A stretch of DNA of 64,000 bases from Parascedosporium putredinis (Eukaryota > Ascomycota > Sordariomycetes > Microascales > Microascaceae): positions 4,278,001 through 4,342,000 of the forward strand of contig CASHTG010000001.1 of the NCBI GenBank assembly GCA_949357655.1, in the 5' to 3' direction. Each line of letters starts with the position of its first letter. Positions within the stretch are counted from its first letter, which is position 1. This document shows, piece after piece, positions 60,701 through 64,000 of this stretch. A model generated the notes under the pieces. The model ran no database searches. It was not told the origin of the DNA and worked only from the letters and a program-made list of their open reading frames with translations. The position numbers were made by a program, and so were the translations under genes.

Positions 60701-63700
60701 ATCTTGAAGTCCGGGCAAAGGCATTTTCTGGTTGCTTCTTCGACCTGCGTTGGGTTCGTTCCTCAGCCATCGATTGTCTCCAGTCGACTTTCACGTGCGG
60801 ATTTTGGCCGTCTCAGTTCTGGGTTTGGCGGTTGCTCTTCCTTCGCCGTTCCCCAGTGCGCCCACCAGGCCGTGGCGCTCAAGACCGGTGCTAGGACCCG
60901 CGCTACAGCACATCCCGCCGCCCTATTCGTACGGACAGGGCCCTTCAACGGTATTGATTGATCAATCCGGGGCACCAAAGGCCGCCGCCAGCAAACGCAC
61001 ACGCAAGCCGCACACGTACGTGCCTACACGACAAAAGACGTCCACGTTTTCTTCAACAAGCTTTTTGCTTTGTTCTGCGCTGCAAGTTGACTGCGCTACG
61101 ATAAGGTATGTGTTGTACTTCCTCCTGCTTGCCCCGCTCCCCAAGCTGCAGCGAATCCCCAAAGGAGAGAGAAAAGAAAAATGAGAAGTAGAAGAAAAAA
61201 GGAAAGACACTGGTGGATCTCCAAGGGAAAGGGCAAGGTCTCCCGAAGCCACGACAATCCTCGCGACCCCTGATCACTGCCGAGAAGAAATGAAGAGAGA
61301 AAAAGAGCTTCTTGTTCCTGTCGCAAGGTCCCAGCTCAGAGTTGAGGAGCTCAGCTTTTACTCTCCCTCCTACCTACCCCTGCCCCCTCTCCATACGAGC
61401 TACCCATGCCCAGCTACGCCAAGGGGTTGAGATCAGAGCAGGCACCACTTCAAGTCTGAGGCGGGCTCTTCGTGGTCAATGAAATTCGACTCTGTCCTCA
61501 AGTGCTGTCTGCCGTGATAGCTCAGACGCACCGCAACACAAGACGCGAGCGTGTCAAGGCCGCGAGGACAAAGAGCACGTCTTTGGCAGACGACCACGCA
61601 TAATGTCCGGTCTGTGGTCTACGAGGTCTCACCTACTGGAGGACACAGTGGAGACTAGGCTGCCGATAGGACCACGGGTCGGACACTCGACCCCTTTCAA
61701 TCGTTTGTCGTTGTTGTCCAAGCATCGAGGCCAGTGCCTGGCCACATTCATCGGGTCTCTATGAGGCGTCATGGATATTATTCTCATTTGATTCTCTGGG
61801 ATCCTGCACGATCAATCCTTGTCTACCGAGGTAGATACGGACTCTCTCCTTTCTTCAGGTCCCAAGGCCCAAGGCCCACGGCCCACGACCCAAGCCCATC
61901 TTCACGCCAGTTCCTTTTTCCTCTTGCTTCCTGTTGAGTCGCAGCTGTCACGAGTGCAGGTGCACGGCGTTGTCTCTGATGGAGCAAAAGAATAATCAGA
62001 CATCTCAAACTACTCAGTTGAGAGCTGCCGAGTGGAGCATCTGAGAAGAACACTCCCATCTCGAACAGCCGGAAGTCCCGGTACGACAACCTGCGCGCCT
62101 TCATCCCACCTGCACCAAGACACGGTACCTCCGGGTCGCCCTCTGGGCCGGTACCCCTGGAACAGGTCCCCACCTCTCCTTCAAAGTCAATCAATCAGTC
62201 AATCCCCACTTGCTATTAGGTACCCATCCGCTTTGAGAAGTTCGGGTCGATGTTGCATGACATTTGAGCCCAGGTTCTTGCTTGCTTCGCCCACCCGATA
62301 CGCGTTGCCCACTACAAGAATAGTTTCTAGTGTTGCAGTAGAGTGGATTGATGGATCATCCATCGAGGAGTAGTTGGCCTTGGCCGATCCGTTCACTAAC
62401 ATTTTCTCTCTCTCCAGTCCACCTCTGGGACAGACCACTGAGCCAACCCTTCTTTGGTAAGTAAAAAGGGCTTTTCAACCATTTTCAACCACTGTCAAGA
62501 TTGATGTTTTACTTTTGCGATGCCCAATAGTGGTTTTTCTTTCTCTCCCTCCCTCTCGTATCGTAATGGGTACCTGACTTGCCTCGTTTCCTCTTCCCTT
62601 CATGATATCTCGTTTCTCTTCTCACACATTTTCTCCCACGCCGGTCCCCCTTTTTCCTTTCTCCCTTGTCCGCGTCACCCTCTTTCTCACGCGTCAGGTC
62701 CGCCACTGGGTTTTCGTCTCTCGAGTCCGGGTGCTCTCTCCCACGGTACGGAGCCGTGAGCCGTGAGCTGTGAGCCTTGCAGTGCAGTGCTGTTGTCCTC
62801 ACATCGCGGCGCACCCTTCTGTGGCGCCACCCTGCACAGTGACACCGTCCCTCGTACTCGGTACCTTGTACCTCGCTCGTTTTCTCCCCTTCCCTCCCTC
62901 CCCTGTCCCCCTGTGCCTCTTTCTATCCTTCGAGAAAACTCTCTTTTTCCTTCCTGACGAACCACGCATCCGTCATTCTCTTTCTCCATCCACGCGCACG
63001 AGACAGGAGAGAGCGAGAACGGTTCCCCCTCCCCAAACCCTCAGTCTCCTTGATTGTCGCCGCTCTGCACTCGCTAGATTGATCGTGGCCCCTTTCGATG
63101 AACCGTTGCGATTAAGGTTACTACTCTCGACCAGCGTTGTTGACCAGCTCCAGCGCAATAGACAGCGCAATAGGCTCTCCCCCTTCCCGCACCAGCTTCC
63201 GCCGGGGGCGCGACCCGTCCAACCAACGAAATCCCGTCCCTCGTCATTCGCCTCCTACTTTAGCCACGAGCGATCGAGCCTTGATCTTCCCTTAAACCCA
63301 AGTTGTACAAACCCTTGTTTGGCGTCACTCGTTTAAGAGAAAATCGTCTCCCGGCTTGTCCTTTTAGTTCGGCCGCATTGTGTGGTTCACGGCCTGGACC
63401 CGACGCCACCCATTACCCGAATACCTAATCCGCCATAGCTCACCTGCTACCCCCGTCATTCCGCTTGTCGAATCGATTCGCGACGCTGCACGCTCTTCTC
63501 CAATCCTCGAACGTACATTGCCTCTCCTGTCCTGCTACATCGGCGGATTTTGGGAGGTTAGGCTCTGCCTTTGATTCTGCCTTTGAGCGCCTTCTCTCGT
63601 TTTACAGTGATATTGCTCCACGCGCCTTCTCCCAGGTTTTTGTGCGGGCGACAGGTGACGAGAAGCTTGCATTCTACGGTGAGCCACCCTTCTCCCTCCC

Positions 63701-64000
63701 CCTTTCTCCCTTTCTCCCCTATGCTTGGCTTGGCTCCGTTCGAACCGGATATCCGGGTGAGCAAGCAAGAACAATCGCAAGAAATTTGAAAGATAGGCAG
63801 AGCATTCCTTTCGGGGAGGCCAAAGGTGCAGAAACCAGATATTCTCAAAAGAAGAACGAAAAAAATACTAGAGAAGAGAGGCAGAATATGGGAGTCGACC
63901 TTTAAACACGGAAGAAACGGCCAAAGGACGAAAGAGGACCAATCCCCCAAAGAAGAAAGAAAATAAGGAAGAAACTAACCTGGGACGAAAAAACTCAAGG
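60701..64000 (+). other. Probable 5' region of a gene beyond the right edge
   Basis: No confident coding sequence. A plus-strand frame 60732-61184 starts with a hydrophobic, signal-like stretch and has a donor-like AAG|GTATGT at about 61104, but shows no recognised domain. Further CT-rich blocks at 62530-62700, 62880-62960 and 63680-63720 again look like leader sequence. A long, intron-containing 5' UTR of a regulatory gene lying past 64000 would explain this. TACCGAGGTA occurs at 61824-61833. Confidence 0.35.
61858..61897. repeat. Degenerate tandem repeat CCCAAGG/CCCACGG
   Basis: Five or so copies of a seven-base unit alternating between CCCAAGG and CCCACGG or CCCACGA. It may be replication slippage. 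Confidence 0.8.

Overview
This looks like nuclear DNA of a filamentous ascomycete (Pezizomycotina, probably Sordariomycetes). The evidence is the set of recognisable proteins, the short introns (about 63-186 bp, donors GTAAGT/GTACGT/GTAATG, CTAAC-like branch sites, pyrimidine tract plus AG acceptors) and the long pyrimidine-rich leaders upstream of genes. Base composition is near 50% GC throughout, and I see no AT-rich isochores. The window is gene-sparse: I recognise only five protein genes in 64 kb.

Layout. 1-2.4 kb: no gene recognised. 2392-3054 (minus): CTR-family copper transporter. 3.1-19 kb: about 16 kb with no gene I can support, holding a (CT) microsatellite, poly-A/T runs and a G-rich minisatellite. 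19553-21104 (plus): C2H2 zinc-finger transcription factor with a low-complexity N-terminus. 21.1-30.7 kb: no convincing gene, one orphan 25.4-26.3 kb reading frame. 30754-32872 (minus): malate synthase, six exons, C-terminal AKL peroxisomal signal. 34193-35371 (minus): long orphan reading frame of doubtful reality. 36782-40758 (minus): Nim1/Gin4-type cell-cycle protein kinase with a KA1-like C-terminus. 42473-46311 (plus): SMC5, divergent from the kinase across a 1.7-kb shared upstream region. 46.3-64 kb: no recognised coding sequence; CT-rich leader-like stretches from 60.4 kb on suggest the 5' end of a plus-strand gene lying beyond the window.

How the genes relate. They look like independent housekeeping or regulatory genes (copper uptake, glyoxylate cycle, cell-cycle/septin kinase, SMC5/6 DNA repair, a transcription factor), not a cluster. 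The only suggestive arrangement is the divergent kinase/SMC5 pair, both genome-maintenance or cell-cycle functions.

The most important feature for a reader is that every recognised gene is broken by one-base indels, nearly all one-base losses inside homopolymers. Restoring the run length brings back conserved family sequence each time. That pattern points to a draft, uncorrected sequence rather than to dead genes, so frames should be read across these sites. I found no CRISPR, transposon, phage or defence system and no convincing new biological system. The non-coding signals that stand out most are two dispersed words, TACCGAGGTA (6 copies) and TACTTGTA (11 copies), far above chance.
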